Shown here piece after piece: positions 1 to 14,900 of a stretch of DNA of 64,000 bases. How positions within the stretch are numbered: position 1 is the first letter of the stretch; each line of letters starts with the position of its first letter. The notes under the pieces were generated by a model. The model was given only the letters and a program-made list of their open reading frames with translations, had not been told where the DNA came from and did no database searches. The position numbers were made by a program, and so were the translations under genes. The stretch comes from Cristatella mucedo (taxonomy: Eukaryota; Bryozoa; Phylactolaemata; Cristatellidae): the NCBI GenBank assembly GCA_009760855.2, contig WPIO01000006.1, forward strand, positions 9,340,001 through 9,404,000. The letters are read 5' to 3'.

Positions 1-640
1 GAATTAAAGGCATGGTCTAGATTGCGAACGAATAGAGCATAGTCTAAATACCTAGGCAGCAACTCACCGCACGACAGGCTGACCGCCGCTGACATATAAT
101 CTCTGAATCATCTCGACAATATGAAATCTAAACCACTGGAAATTAAAAGCAATAACGCCCAAGTTACCAAAGATGCTTCAGTGGTACTCGATGATCGATG
201 GAATCAAATCGACAGGCAGATCCTGCCTAACTATTAGAAACTAATAATGTTATAGTATTACTATACCCTCTCCCGGCTTGGCATTCATGAGAAGGTAATA
301 ATAACGAAAAAGGTATATATAAATAATAGAAAAACATGTATATGTCGCCCTTTGAGACTGAAGCCTCTTACAAGGCACTGAGCACACATAAAGCACATCG
401 ATTGGTTTTTTGTTACAGGCGCAATTTCGGCACGCGCAAGCGCACATGGGAAAATCCACACAGAAGGAGCGAAGGCTTTGAGGGACAAGTGGGCTTGCAG
501 ACAGCTTGCTTTTACATTTCGTCAGGTCAAGATCTCTGTATACCCATGGTAGTGCTGTTTCCGCTGAGTTTTAGCTCTAAATCCTGACTGAGGCTCAACA
601 GATGAATTTTATATTTTAATGTAACCGTATAGCCGCTTCG
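1..640. other. Moderate-GC flank, nothing recognised
   Basis: No domain, repeat or RNA recognised. Open frames here are short and unremarkable. The composition is clearly lower in GC than the following block. Confidence 0.5.
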
Positions 641-649
641 CTGCGCTAG

Positions 650-2290
650 TGTTGACTTCTTGATTGACGAGTGGCCTGAGGGCTACTTGTGTGGAAGGTG
701 GAACGGACGGACAGAAGCGGAAAGCTGAGGACGTAGCTAGCTGATGAGCAATAAACTTGGGTGTCTCCAAAGGGAAACGCCGCCGGCGACCGTCTGTCTG
801 CGGCGGCCGCGCGCGTCAGCCGTCGGAAGCTCCGGAGCCGCGCGCGAGCGCCAACCGCTCTCCTGGCGACGGCTCGCCCAGGCGCAACGATCCGCCTGCA
901 CCGCCGCCGGGCGAGGTGCACTTCCGCTTACGGCTTCCGCTGGCTGCCTCCCCGCCTCGCTCGACCGACTGATCGCTCGCCCGCCGGCGCGCCGAGCTCC
1001 GCCGACCAGCCTTCGTCATCGGCGGCGGCAGACCGAGAGCTGTCGAGCCGATCGCTCGCCTAGCTGCCGACGTGCGGCGGCGCCGGAGCGAGCGGGCGAG
1101 CTTGATTCGGCGACAGCCCCTCCGCGAGCGACGCGACGCTGAGCGACGCGTCGCCGGCGACGATGAGCCGAAGTCGGCTGCGGAAGCGGTCTGCTGGCGA
1201 GCGCGCCGCGCGGCGGACCGCAGCGCGGAGCGCGACTCCGTGGATTGTCTCTGTCGCGCGATTGCATCCGTGGCGCGCGCGCGCGCGCTTCTCGAGCGAC
1301 ACCGGCGGAAAATTTTGTCGGCGGGGCGCCTGGCGGCTGGAGACTTCGGGAGGGGCATGCTCGGACGGCGGCGGCGGCGAGGCGGGCACGGTCAGCTGCT
1401 CTTTGCGGTGGCCTGCTGGCGCCCGCTGTGACCCGAAAGGCGATCTGGCCGCGTCGTTCGGCCGCTAATCCTGTGCGAAGCCTCTCCCTGCGCTCGCCGC
1501 TGCCAGCCGCTCCCTGCGCCGAGCGAGCGAGCCGCGTCGGAGCGCTCCGCGGCGGAAGCGGAGGCCGATTTCGAAACTCCCGCTTCGCGCTGGCGCGGAA
1601 GCGCAGCTGCGAGCAGCAGCTCGTGCTCAGCGTAGGCTGCTGCGGCGCCGCCGCCGCCAAGTTGCCCTCCGGGCGCCAACCGCCGCACCCCCCCCCCCCA
1701 TCCATCCGAAGGAATGGCCCGGCTCATCAGCGGGAGGGGGAGGGCAGGGGAGGGGCAGGGGAAGTCAGTCGCCTTCCCGCCGCCACCGGCGCGCTTCCCA
1801 CGCAAAAGAGGCCGGCGCGCGCGAGACGCCGGCCTCGCGCACTTTTTCCGTGCGGTGCGCGCGGGCGGCAGCTGGGTCGCTCGCGCCAGAGCCCGCTCGC
1901 CCGCGGCGAGCAAGCGGACGGAGCGTCCGTCGACGAGTCGCGGAGCGGCCGCAGAAATTCGGGGGGCTTAGCCGCCGATGTCGGTTCGCCCGCCATCGTC
2001 AGGCCTCCAAATGCGGCGTTACCGGAGAGGCGCGCTGTCGTAATCTCTGGACGGGCGCATCGGCGGCGGCGTGTCTTCTGGCACGAGGCATGCGATATAT
2101 TGCGGCCGAGCCTAGAGGCGACAGCCTCGGCCGCCGCCGGCAACAGGCTCGCCGAGCTCTGCGGCGGGGCACGGCGAAGTGCTCGGCGACGGCGTTTAGT
2201 TAGGACGACTGCGACAGCACGTGATCGTGGCATTGATATATTGTCCTTCCGCCGGGACCTAGCTTAGGGGTGCCGAGCTCGCTTTTCAAG
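650..2290. other. GC-rich block without recognised gene
   Basis: Overlapping open frames up to 340 codons occur on both strands, all low-complexity in Arg, Ala and Ser. No conserved motif was found. A 9-base C run lies near 1690. Confidence 0.5.
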
Positions 2291-2369
2291 ATTCAGATCG
2301 CGTGCTAGAGAAGTTGAGAAACGGCAAGTGTTTATTGATGACCGAGCTTGAGCCCTGCGGCGTAAGCGA

Positions 2370-2430
2370 AGTACCTCAATAGAATATAAGTTCTCTTAGG
2401 GCGCTATGCAGCTGAATCATATTTTCATTT
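2370..2430 (+). repeat. Degenerate L2-type tail fragment
   Basis: TAAGTTCTCTTAGGGCGCTATG matches the tail of the second L2 group (GTTCTCTTAGGGCGCTAT) seen elsewhere in the window, followed by AT-rich sequence. It is a short remnant, lying in the lower-GC gap of the CpG domain. Confidence 0.4.
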
Positions 2431-3239
2431 ATATTGTATTTGTACCGGAGCCGACGGACTCCGTCCTAGACGGATACCGTCCTGCGATTGTCAGTTCAAC
2501 GAGTCGTCTGACAGCGCTTCGCAGGCATCTCATCCGCCGCACCACTGCAGACTGTCAAAAGTAACCGTCGCCTGGACGGCGGGCGAGCGAATGGGGGCCT
2601 AAAAACCGCTAATGCCTGCTACACCTCTGGCTTTTGACTGAGAGCGGTCAGGCGAACGAGCAAGAGAGCGGGCGGAAGCGGAAGGTCTCTCGACGTCTCT
2701 CTCCAGCTTGGCGAGATCGAGCCTCCTGCGTCGGACAGCGTCCGCCGGGGTCGCCGCCATTCCTTCGATCGACTGGCGATCGCTTCACTGACAGCAAGAG
2801 TCGGCGGAGCAGGAGGAAGCGGAAGCTCACGAAGCGAGGCTGCGCCTCTACGCTGCCCGTCCGAGCGCTCCGCGGCTCAGCCGGCAGTCGCTTGTGAGCC
2901 CGCTCGCTCGAACGGCTCTACGCGGACCGAACCTTGCCCCGCCCAGTGGGAGCAGCGCTCGAGCGCGCGTAGACTGCCGACGACGAACGTCGCAGCAGCC
3001 GAGAGATTATCCAGTCGTCGGTAATGAATCGCGCTCGACGAAGACAGGACGACAACGTCCGACTGCGTTCGACCGCTGCCGCGTGGCTCAAAACTAGCAT
3101 TATCTCGTTTTTAACCGAGGTTTTATCGGTTCGCAAACCGCTAAAAGTCGCGGCTGCCGTCAAGTCCAAGTCAATTAGCACCGGCCCGCGTTTCAGGTAG
3201 GCAGAGTTGACTGTCTTAAACAGTACAAGTAAAGGTTGG

Positions 3240-3425
3240 TCGATTCAGCAGGCGCATTCGTGTAACGCGGTAGAGAAGCCTTAACGGCTATCATTCCGCT
3301 TGGCGCCGGCAACGTAGGATTGCTGCAGCAGGAGTCGAACCCTCAACGTAAGTCGCGAAGTACAAGCGCCCTACCTCCGGACCAAGACCACCTGAGGCTG
3401 GAGAAACGCGTTGGGTGTGATAAAT
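3240..3425 (-). mobile_element. tRNA-derived SINE, inverted copy
   Basis: On the minus strand a B-box-like GGGTTCGACTCCTGC is followed by a body fragment, ATGATAGCCGTTAAGGCTTC, that matches the SINE body at 3449-3625. The tRNA-like head differs from that neighbour (GGTCCGGAGGTAGGGCGCTTG). It lies head-to-head with the next SINE. Confidence 0.6.
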
Positions 3426-3448
3426 ACTACCACTACTACTACTATGTA

Positions 3449-3625
3449 GCCGTGATGGCACTCTAGGTAAGGCGGTTGCTTTCACGACCTCGGTCCCGAG
3501 GTCATGGGTTCGATTCCTGCGGTGGGCGATTCGTTATTGCCACTGCAAGCGGTAGTGATAGCCGTAAAGGCTCTTCTGTCGCTATACAAAAAGAGGCTGT
3601 TTAATCAGCTTGGATTTATTTATTT
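3449..3625 (+). mobile_element. tRNA-derived SINE, group 1, copy 1
   Basis: The head has an A-box-like TGGCACTCTAGG and a B box GGGTTCGATTCC. The conserved body runs CCACTGCAAGCGGTAGTGAT, AGCCGTAAAGGCTC, then CTATACAAAAAGAGGCTG, TTTAATCAGCTTGGATTTA and a TTTA-rich tail. Close copies lie at 21541, 22442, 27401 and 34372. Within the window this is one of the few mobile elements in the CpG-rich domain. Confidence 0.8.
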
Positions 3626-3639
3626 TTCTACTACTACTA

Positions 3640-6160
3640 ACAATAATAATAATGCCCATGTATATCACGGACCCATGCAGATCGGCGACGTACGCGGGCT
3701 TACTGCCGCTTCGGCTTCCGAGACTTAAGAGACAAGCAGCGGGCGCCGCGGCCTAGGAGGACTGCTCGAGTGGGCGTGTTCGAGCGTTGGGGTGTTCTAG
3801 GGGTGTTCGAGCGTTGCACATCGCTTACCAGCCGCGCGCGCGGCGCCGGCCGCTCGTCGCGTCACGAGCGCTCTCAGACCACTAGCTCCCAGGCGGGTCG
3901 TGGAGGTCGAACGGCGGCGGCGGCAAGAGCGAGGGAGGCGTCGCGCGCCCGCGCGCCTTGCGATCGGTCGAAGTTTGCGATCGGGCGAGAGCCGCCGCGC
4001 ACGGGCGGCGGCTGCGACGCTGGCGACCATCTCCGCGACGGCCTCTGCATCGTCAGGCAGCAGCAGCCGCCCGTCCATCTTGCGGAGACGGTCGTCACAA
4101 AATGCGCTCTCCTCTCCCCGCCTGCCCCCGCTGCCGCATCTTCGCCATCCCACCGCGCCGCGGCTTTCGCGGTGACCGCCGTCGGCGGTCCGCGCCCGTT
4201 TGGCGCTTAGGTCGACGGCGGCGCGTCTGCGAGTCATCTCGGCCGTCGGTCGGCCTGCGGTTCCTCGGTTCGCTGGTCTCGCTCGGCGGGCGACGAGGAA
4301 GCCGCCGCCGCGCGCCCAATTCCCGCCGCTGCCGCCCGCCAGGTCGGCAGCGGCGGGTCTGCTGCTTTGCATGCAGCGGTGTCGCGGCGACAGCGTGTCG
4401 CCGTCCTTGAGGCCGGAAGGCACGCACCCGGCCGCCCTGCGACGGCCGCAGGAGCGCCTGGGCGCGGCGCCGCTCGTGCCGCCGCTGAACTAGCGGGACG
4501 GCTCTGCGGCGCCTGTCGGAGGGGGGCCGAGGTGGGCACGGCGGCGGACTTGCTAGAGAGCTCAGACGGCGGTGCTCCGGGCGCGTGCGCTGCGGCAGTC
4601 GAAGGAGCGGAGTCGCCGCCGCCGCGCGGGCACAGCTCGCCGGGACTGGGCGCTCGAATGGACGGGTAGAGGGCGAGGCCGCTGCCGTGCGCACCTCGTC
4701 GCGAGCGGCCGGGCCTCGCCGCGGGAAGAATTGGCTCGGGAGTGGATGCTGATATTGCCCACCGATAGCGAGAATTACCTACAGCCGGCGACCGCCGCGA
4801 AACGACGCGGACAGCGCTCTAAGGGAAACCCGCTCTTTCTTCGGCCGTGGCTCGGCGGCCGCGAGGCGCGCGGCGGACGCTGCTTCGGCTAATTGGTACG
4901 CCGCTTTCTCATTCGGCCCGAGATTCCACGCCTTTTTGTCAGCACGCGGCGATAAATTGGTCTTTCACACCGGTGCGAGGCGCACCGGCGGCGGGTGAAA
5001 GGGACGGCACAATGGCGCGCGAGAGCGCTTTGCCTCCTATCAGCGAGATCTGCGCGAGCGAGCGGGCACCTGCTTCGCCGCCGTGAGCCATTCTATGCAC
5101 TTCTGCAAACAGCCCGTGAGCGAGTGGATGAGGCCGCATTGTCACGCTTTCTATACCGCACGAATGCGCCGGTAAGAAATTGTAATCAAAGCAGTTGCAC
5201 GTCTCTTTACTTGTATTATAAATATGATAAATAGATAAGGCATGCCTGAGAACCGTACCTGCGGAGCGATGTCGCAGTTTTACATTGATTTAAGGCTACC
5301 TCGCTAAAAAAAAAGTGGGGAAAATCCTGGTCATCTCGTCGCGCATCAATTGCTATCACAAATACTAAACAGCTAGGCTCAGCTCGAGGCTCGGAGCCCG
5401 CAACGCCGGCGGGCGCCACCAGGCGGCTCCTGGGGCGGGCGCCGCCAACGAGCCCAACCGACCGACCGACCGACCGACCGCTTGGGCGCGGCCAACGTCG
5501 GACCGGCGCCGCACGCGCGGCTCGTTCGCAAACGAGGCAAGCCCAGCCCGTCGCACTCAGCTGGGCTGAGCGGCGGGCCGGCTGGTCGCGCTACGTCGCC
5601 ATTTGCAGGAGGCGGAGCGCTCAGGCGGCTCCGTTCGGACATTCCGGGATCTCGCGCTCGCGCTAGGTCGCACAACGACGACAGGCCGGCCGCACGAGGA
5701 CGACGACAGTCGGCACCTGCCGATGTTTCCAGCGTCAGTGCTTTTCACGGTCGCCGCAGGGAAATAGAAGCGTATTTTCGCCTGTTCTCGGCTCTGTGCC
5801 GCTCGCCGAGGCGGCGGCGACGCCGCTCGGAGTTTGGACGTACGAGTGTCGTGGGCTGCCGTCGCTCGGTCGCTCCTGTCGACGGGGCAGAGCGCAGAGC
5901 TCCGCCCGGTCGCCGCCGCCGCACGCCGCGAGGAGGCGGCCGCGGCGCACGCTGTCTTCGCTGGCAGCAGCTACGGTGACGCGACGCGACTCGAGAGAGA
6001 GAGAGAGAGAGAGAGAGACAGCATGGGCAACTCCGGTCTCGCTCGGCGTTAGGCGGACGGGCGGGCGGAATGGCGCCCGATCGCAGTTAGCCGCCGCTGG
6101 CCCCGCGCGATTTCCGGCGACCGCGGCTGCAAGCCCATCCGGCCCGGCTGGCGGGCGGGC
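3640..6160. other. Region 3' of Wnt4, no gene recognised
   Basis: GC-rich DNA downstream of Wnt4, with a (CCGA)n run at 5456-5480 and (GA)n at 5994-6017. Open frames on both strands are low complexity. No AATAAA was found on the Wnt4 strand here, so the Wnt4 3' end is undetermined. Confidence 0.5.
5992..6018. repeat. (GA)n microsatellite
   Basis: About 13 GA units, 145 bp downstream of the Wnt4 stop codon, probably in its 3' UTR (CU-rich in the transcript). Confidence 0.9.
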
Positions 6161-10351
<4,191 letters not shown>

Positions 10352-11750
10352 CGCTCGTCGCCGATGCTCGAGAATAATACCGACGGCGTGCGCTGCTCTA
10401 AGGCGAATGGCGCACGGCGGTGCACACGTGCGTGGAAAGAAGAATGCACACTGCGCGCCAGCAGCCACACCAACCGCTTATAGCAGCGCGACGATGCCGA
10501 TTTGTGACGTCAGCTCTCGCGGTCCCGCCCCGTTTTTTTAATGGCCCGATCGTGCCGTCCGCCCCCTCGGCAGTGGCTGTGCGCGCGACGAGCCTCACGA
10601 GAGGAGGGCGTGTCCGCGAGCAGAGATCGCCTGCAGACCGCTCGCCGGCCAGACTGGCGTCGTCAGTCAGTTCCGGTCGCGCCGTCTTATTTTTTCGCGC
10701 CGTCGGCGGAAGCGTGCGACGCTCCCGCCAATGGCTCGCGGCGCAGCGAGCGAATCGGCGAGCCGCTGCCCGCGCGTCCGATATCGGCGAACGCCAGCGC
10801 CCGGGGTCCCGGCTGCGGCGTCTGCCTCCGTTGTCAACCCGCGAAGCGACGGCGCGTCGGGATTCCGAGGGGGCTCGTCTGGAGTCGCTCCGACGCGCGC
10901 GCGCGAGCGGCGAGCCCCCGGCGTCGCCGCCGGTAATGAGTAACTCTCAGCTGCGCGGCAGCGGTGCAGCGACTGGCGAAAAGCGCTGGACAATCGTCGG
11001 AGGATTGAGGAGAAGAATTGACTGCAGCCCAAGTCCGACACTCCGGCCGGGGGCGGGGCGTCCGCTGCGGCCGACGACGGCAAAGCGGCGTCGGCCGCAA
11101 GAAACGAAAATGAAGCGCGAAACACACAGAAACGACCGGCGGCGAGCGACGTAGTTCGAGACTTGACACAGCGCGAGACGAGCTGCAGGCAGCGACGTGT
11201 CGGCGCCGCGGCGGCCTAAGCGCGGGCGAAGGAGCTGCAGCGGCGGCGGCGGCGAAGGAATCGCGCGATCCATCCTTCAATTATGGAAATGCCCGGCTGT
11301 ACCCAGTAGCTGTCCGCGCGCCTGTTTACGCACCGAACGCTTATTGAAATGTGACCCCGCGGCGGCCGGAGCGCCGCCTCATCAATCACGGCTCGTCCAA
11401 GCTCGAAGGCCGCTGGCACCTAAACCTCAACCTAGCACAATCCTCGCCGCCGCCGTTAGAGCTCGCTCGGACGAGCTAGCGGAGCCGGTGGCTGGGCTCG
11501 GCGGCGGCGGCGCCAGCGGGGGAGGGGGCGGTGGCGGTGGGTGGGCAGCCCTCGGTGCGAGGACAAAAGCTTCGGCGCACAGTAAAAAGCGCGCGGGGCG
11601 GCAGCGGCGGCGCGAGCGTCGTACGGCGATGGCTTCTTAGTCGACGACGGCAGTCCGAACTGGCCATGCGCACTCTCGGCGGCGGCGACGAAGAAGAAGA
11701 AGCGAGGCTCAACGTTCGCGAGCCGCCGGACGTTGCCGGCTGGAGGCGAT
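10352..11750. other. Wnt4-PAAF1 intergenic region
   Basis: 1.4 kb, CpG-rich. It holds the candidate Wnt4 promoter near 10470-10535. No exon recognised. Confidence 0.6.
10470..10535 (-). promoter_or_regulatory. Candidate Wnt4 core promoter: GC box, CRE, TATA-like
   Basis: Upstream of the Wnt4 start codon, in transcriptional order, lie a GC box (CCGCCCC on the plus strand, 10525-10531), a perfect palindromic CRE TGACGTCA (10505-10512) and a TATA-like CTATAAG (read on minus, 10483-10477). The spacing would place transcription initiation near 10450, giving a 5' UTR of about 100 nt. Motif matches are seen directly; promoter function is inferred. Confidence 0.45.
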
Positions 11751-11756
11751 TTTATT
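11751..11756 (-). terminator. PAAF1 polyadenylation hexamer
   Basis: AATAAA on the minus strand (TTTATT on plus), 14 nt after the PAAF1 stop codon. It implies a 3' UTR of only about 30-50 nt. No other AATAAA was noticed between here and the Wnt4 promoter. Confidence 0.6.
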
Positions 11757-11770
11757 ACAGCCCGTCGCAG

Positions 11771-11931
11771 CTAGCGGGCAATGAGCGAGTACTTGCGAAC
11801 CGCTCCGTCGCGGCAAGCGGCGTACAAGCATCGACCGTCCGTCGCCACGCGGTACACCGGGTCGCAGTCCGAGCCGGTGAACTCGGCGACGGTCGTCATC
11901 GTCGAGTCGACGTAGCAAACGCTGCCGTCGC
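11771..11931 (-). CDS. PAAF1: PAAF1 terminal exon
   Basis: Two bases plus 52 codons and TAG. It encodes DGSVCYVDSTMTTVAEFTGS, DCDPVYRVAT and AACRDGAVRKYSLIAR. This is the characteristic PAAF1 C terminus (T.LTG.DCDPVY.VAT...CCRDG.VR.Y). The acceptor CGCTGTAG sits just inside a 20-bp perfect palindrome (11942-11961). It lies 13.2 kb from the preceding exon and inside the CpG-rich Wnt4 domain. Confidence 0.93.
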
Positions 11932-14900
11932 CTACAGCGACAACGCCGCGCGCGCGGCGTTTAATGACTAGGAGAGATACTCCAGCGCAATCAAATCAGG
12001 CCCAAGCGCAGGCGGCCGGCCGCTTGCGCCCGCCGGCCGGCTACCTTGGCACAAGCGCGGGAGGCGGGGCCGCACGCAGCCAGTCGTGGCGCGCGAATTC
12101 GTGCAGTACGCTACTCCGCGGCGAGCGTCGCCTGTCCGCACGACCCGCCGCCTTCAGCCGAAGGTCGCGGCGCGAGAATTTCCGCATAACTCATAATCCG
12201 CGTTTCCGCAGCGAGCGTCGCCTGTCCGCACGAGCGCATTCTGCCTGCCGTTCTGCTTTTCTCGCAAGGCGCCGCCGAGAGACTGATTCGGCCGCACAGT
12301 CTGCATTGACCGGCCGGCCGCTCTTGCCGCGTCGCGAGCGCAAGGATAGCTGCAGGCGCGCGAACGCCATCGAAGCCGTCGCCGGGGATGGCGGCGGATG
12401 ACGACGACGACGACGGCGGTACGACGCGGCGGCGGCTCGCCGCAGCACGGCGAAGCGCGGATACGCGCGAGTTGGCCGACCGCGCGAGCGAGCTCCCAGC
12501 CGACTGCGGGTCGCTCACGCGCCGCGCGAGCTCCGAAGCGCCGGCCGGCGCGCGGCGCTGCGGTAGGCACGCGGCACGGCGCAGCGTGGGCGGCCGGAGA
12601 TTTATGGTGCTTGTCGGCGGCGGGCGCCTACCTACAGTGGCGCGAGGGAACGCCGACCGATGCCGGCTTCTGGCAAGCTCCTCTGTTATGTGTCTGCTAT
12701 TTTGCAAGCACTCGCAGGAAGGCAGCGCGCTTTTAGCGACGCAATCCTTGTCTCGCGCGCTCGTCGGTCTATAAGGTGGACGGTTCTTTTACAAAGCTGA
12801 GCAGCGATGGCGGCGGCGCAACAAGGACTCGCACAGGAGCGTACGGCGGAGTCGCTCAATTTGCTCGGGTGACGCGCGCTATGCCGGCAAGTGAGACCGC
12901 CGCGGCCTCACGCGCTCGCCGACCGACGGCCTCCAGCGCATTCCAACGCGACGCGTTCGATGAGACCGTTTGGTGTGGGGGTCGCCCTCGCGTCGTAGCC
13001 ATTTAGCAGGAAAGGATTACGCAATAGCTAGAAAAAGAAGCTCGAACTAGCCCCGCCCTCCTCGAGCCCAGCCGCAATTTCTGCGTTTCGCAGTGCCCAG
13101 GGATTAGGCTCCGGCGCGCGCACCCGCGAAAATTCTAAGCCAACGCTCCAAGTGCCGCGTTGAATGCAGTGAAGCATCGGTGGCTCCGTCGGCTGCGTGC
13201 GCTGGTCCGGTCAAGAAAGTCCGAGGATACGCAACGACAACTACTCTCCTACTGCCGACTATGGCACATCCTTTTCAGCGGTCCTGAGCTGCTACTTCCA
13301 TGCTACTCACTACCTCAACTGCTCTCCTGACTGTGCTATGCTTCCCACTTTCTCTTTGTTGCGTGAGACGAAGTCTATTAGCTACCGAATGCGTACCGAA
13401 AGCCGCTTAGGTTGTGAGTTCGCAAACAAAACTCTCCTGCGTAACACCCACATGGTCTTTATGACTTTATGGAGTTACAGACGGAGATACATTACATTAC
13501 GGGATCGGCTCCTGCTCGAGGCGAACCTTCACTGCACGCAGTGCCGCGGCAGACAGGCTCTGGCCAATTCTGCATTTTAAAATGTATAGGCTCGTATAAG
13601 GTCAACCCTTCCCTCACCTATTGCTTTGCATAATACAATTTTTCCGATCCGGTCAGGTATTATAATACAAGCTATACACGTACAATACAGAATTGGCCTG
13701 TTCAATCATAAAAATCCTTGAAAAAACCATCGCGCACGCGCCGATGTACGGCTACTACTCTCGACATTCGTCGTTCGTTTATTCAAACTACAAGTCGCGG
13801 CAGGCACTATTGGAACCCCGGGACGTGCCACCGGCACTCGGTCGCCGCAGTCGATTTGCAGGTCCTCGCCGACCGAGTTGCGGTCAAACCCGGAAGTGTC
13901 CTCCGGCTCGTCCTCACCGTCGACCGGCCCGTCGATGTCGCCACACTCTCAACAGCCGCTTTATAAAAGTGTCGGCTCGTGGGTGCTGCTCAGGCGGCTC
14001 TCGAGCAGCTGAAGGTGACGGCCGTCCCAATGGCCTCTACCTTGCTCGTACTGGCGCCATCGCCTGGCTGACCTGACCAGCGCCTACGAGGGTCAGTAAA
14101 TCCGCCCACACACGATTGGGTCCGATAGCTTAGAAATATATGTAATCTAAAAAAAAATTATATCACACATGCATAGTTGATTTGGGGGTTATAATACCCT
14201 GTATTATACAACTCTGAATTATACAGGTTCTATACATACTGAACAATACGCACACCCTTCGATGCCGGGCGCCCGTGCAACATCCGTCAACGCAGCTGAG
14301 TTGGAAACATTTCCGTCACCGTCGGTCTTCTAGGGACAACAGAGTAGCTGCTTCCGTTGCTGTCCAGGGCTTACCCCTCACTCTAAGCATAGGGTTAAGG
14401 TGCACGCACTGAACGATCCAGATCGCGGGTTCGAGTCTTATGGCAGGATATTCTTTATTACCCACTCCAAGCGTGAGTGATAGCCACCATGTTTCTCCTG
14501 CCAGCTACATTCTTAAAGATGTGCTACTGTGGAAATTTCTGGGCACCACTTCCACTCTACCCTGATTCGTACGACTGCTCTCCTGCTGCAGGGTCTCAGG
14601 TCGCCTGGCAATGCTTGTCGATTCATAGCAGCAACCACGAGTAGGTCATTACGGCTTCACGTAGCTGCAGACGGAAATACCATAAATTGCATGACACCCT
14701 GCTACTACGTACACCCACCTAAGGATATTCAATATAAGGCACTAAGCGAAATGAATTCATTTATGACGATGATGCCTGCACATCTATTTGCAGGCAGGCA
14801 TTTAGCTCGATAAATCCGAAAAGCCAGCTACTGGCTAGAACGCTGGCCTCTTGTGGTGTAGCTTGTGCCTGGCTTCAGCTTCCATGTTTAAGCATTTCCA

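Noticed and set aside
1245-2267. 340-codon open frame on plus
   Set aside because: Low-complexity Arg/Ala/Ser composition in very GC-rich DNA where all frames are open; no motif.
3449-3540. Possible tRNA gene
   Set aside because: A and B boxes are present but no consistent cloverleaf was seen, and the unit recurs with a SINE body.
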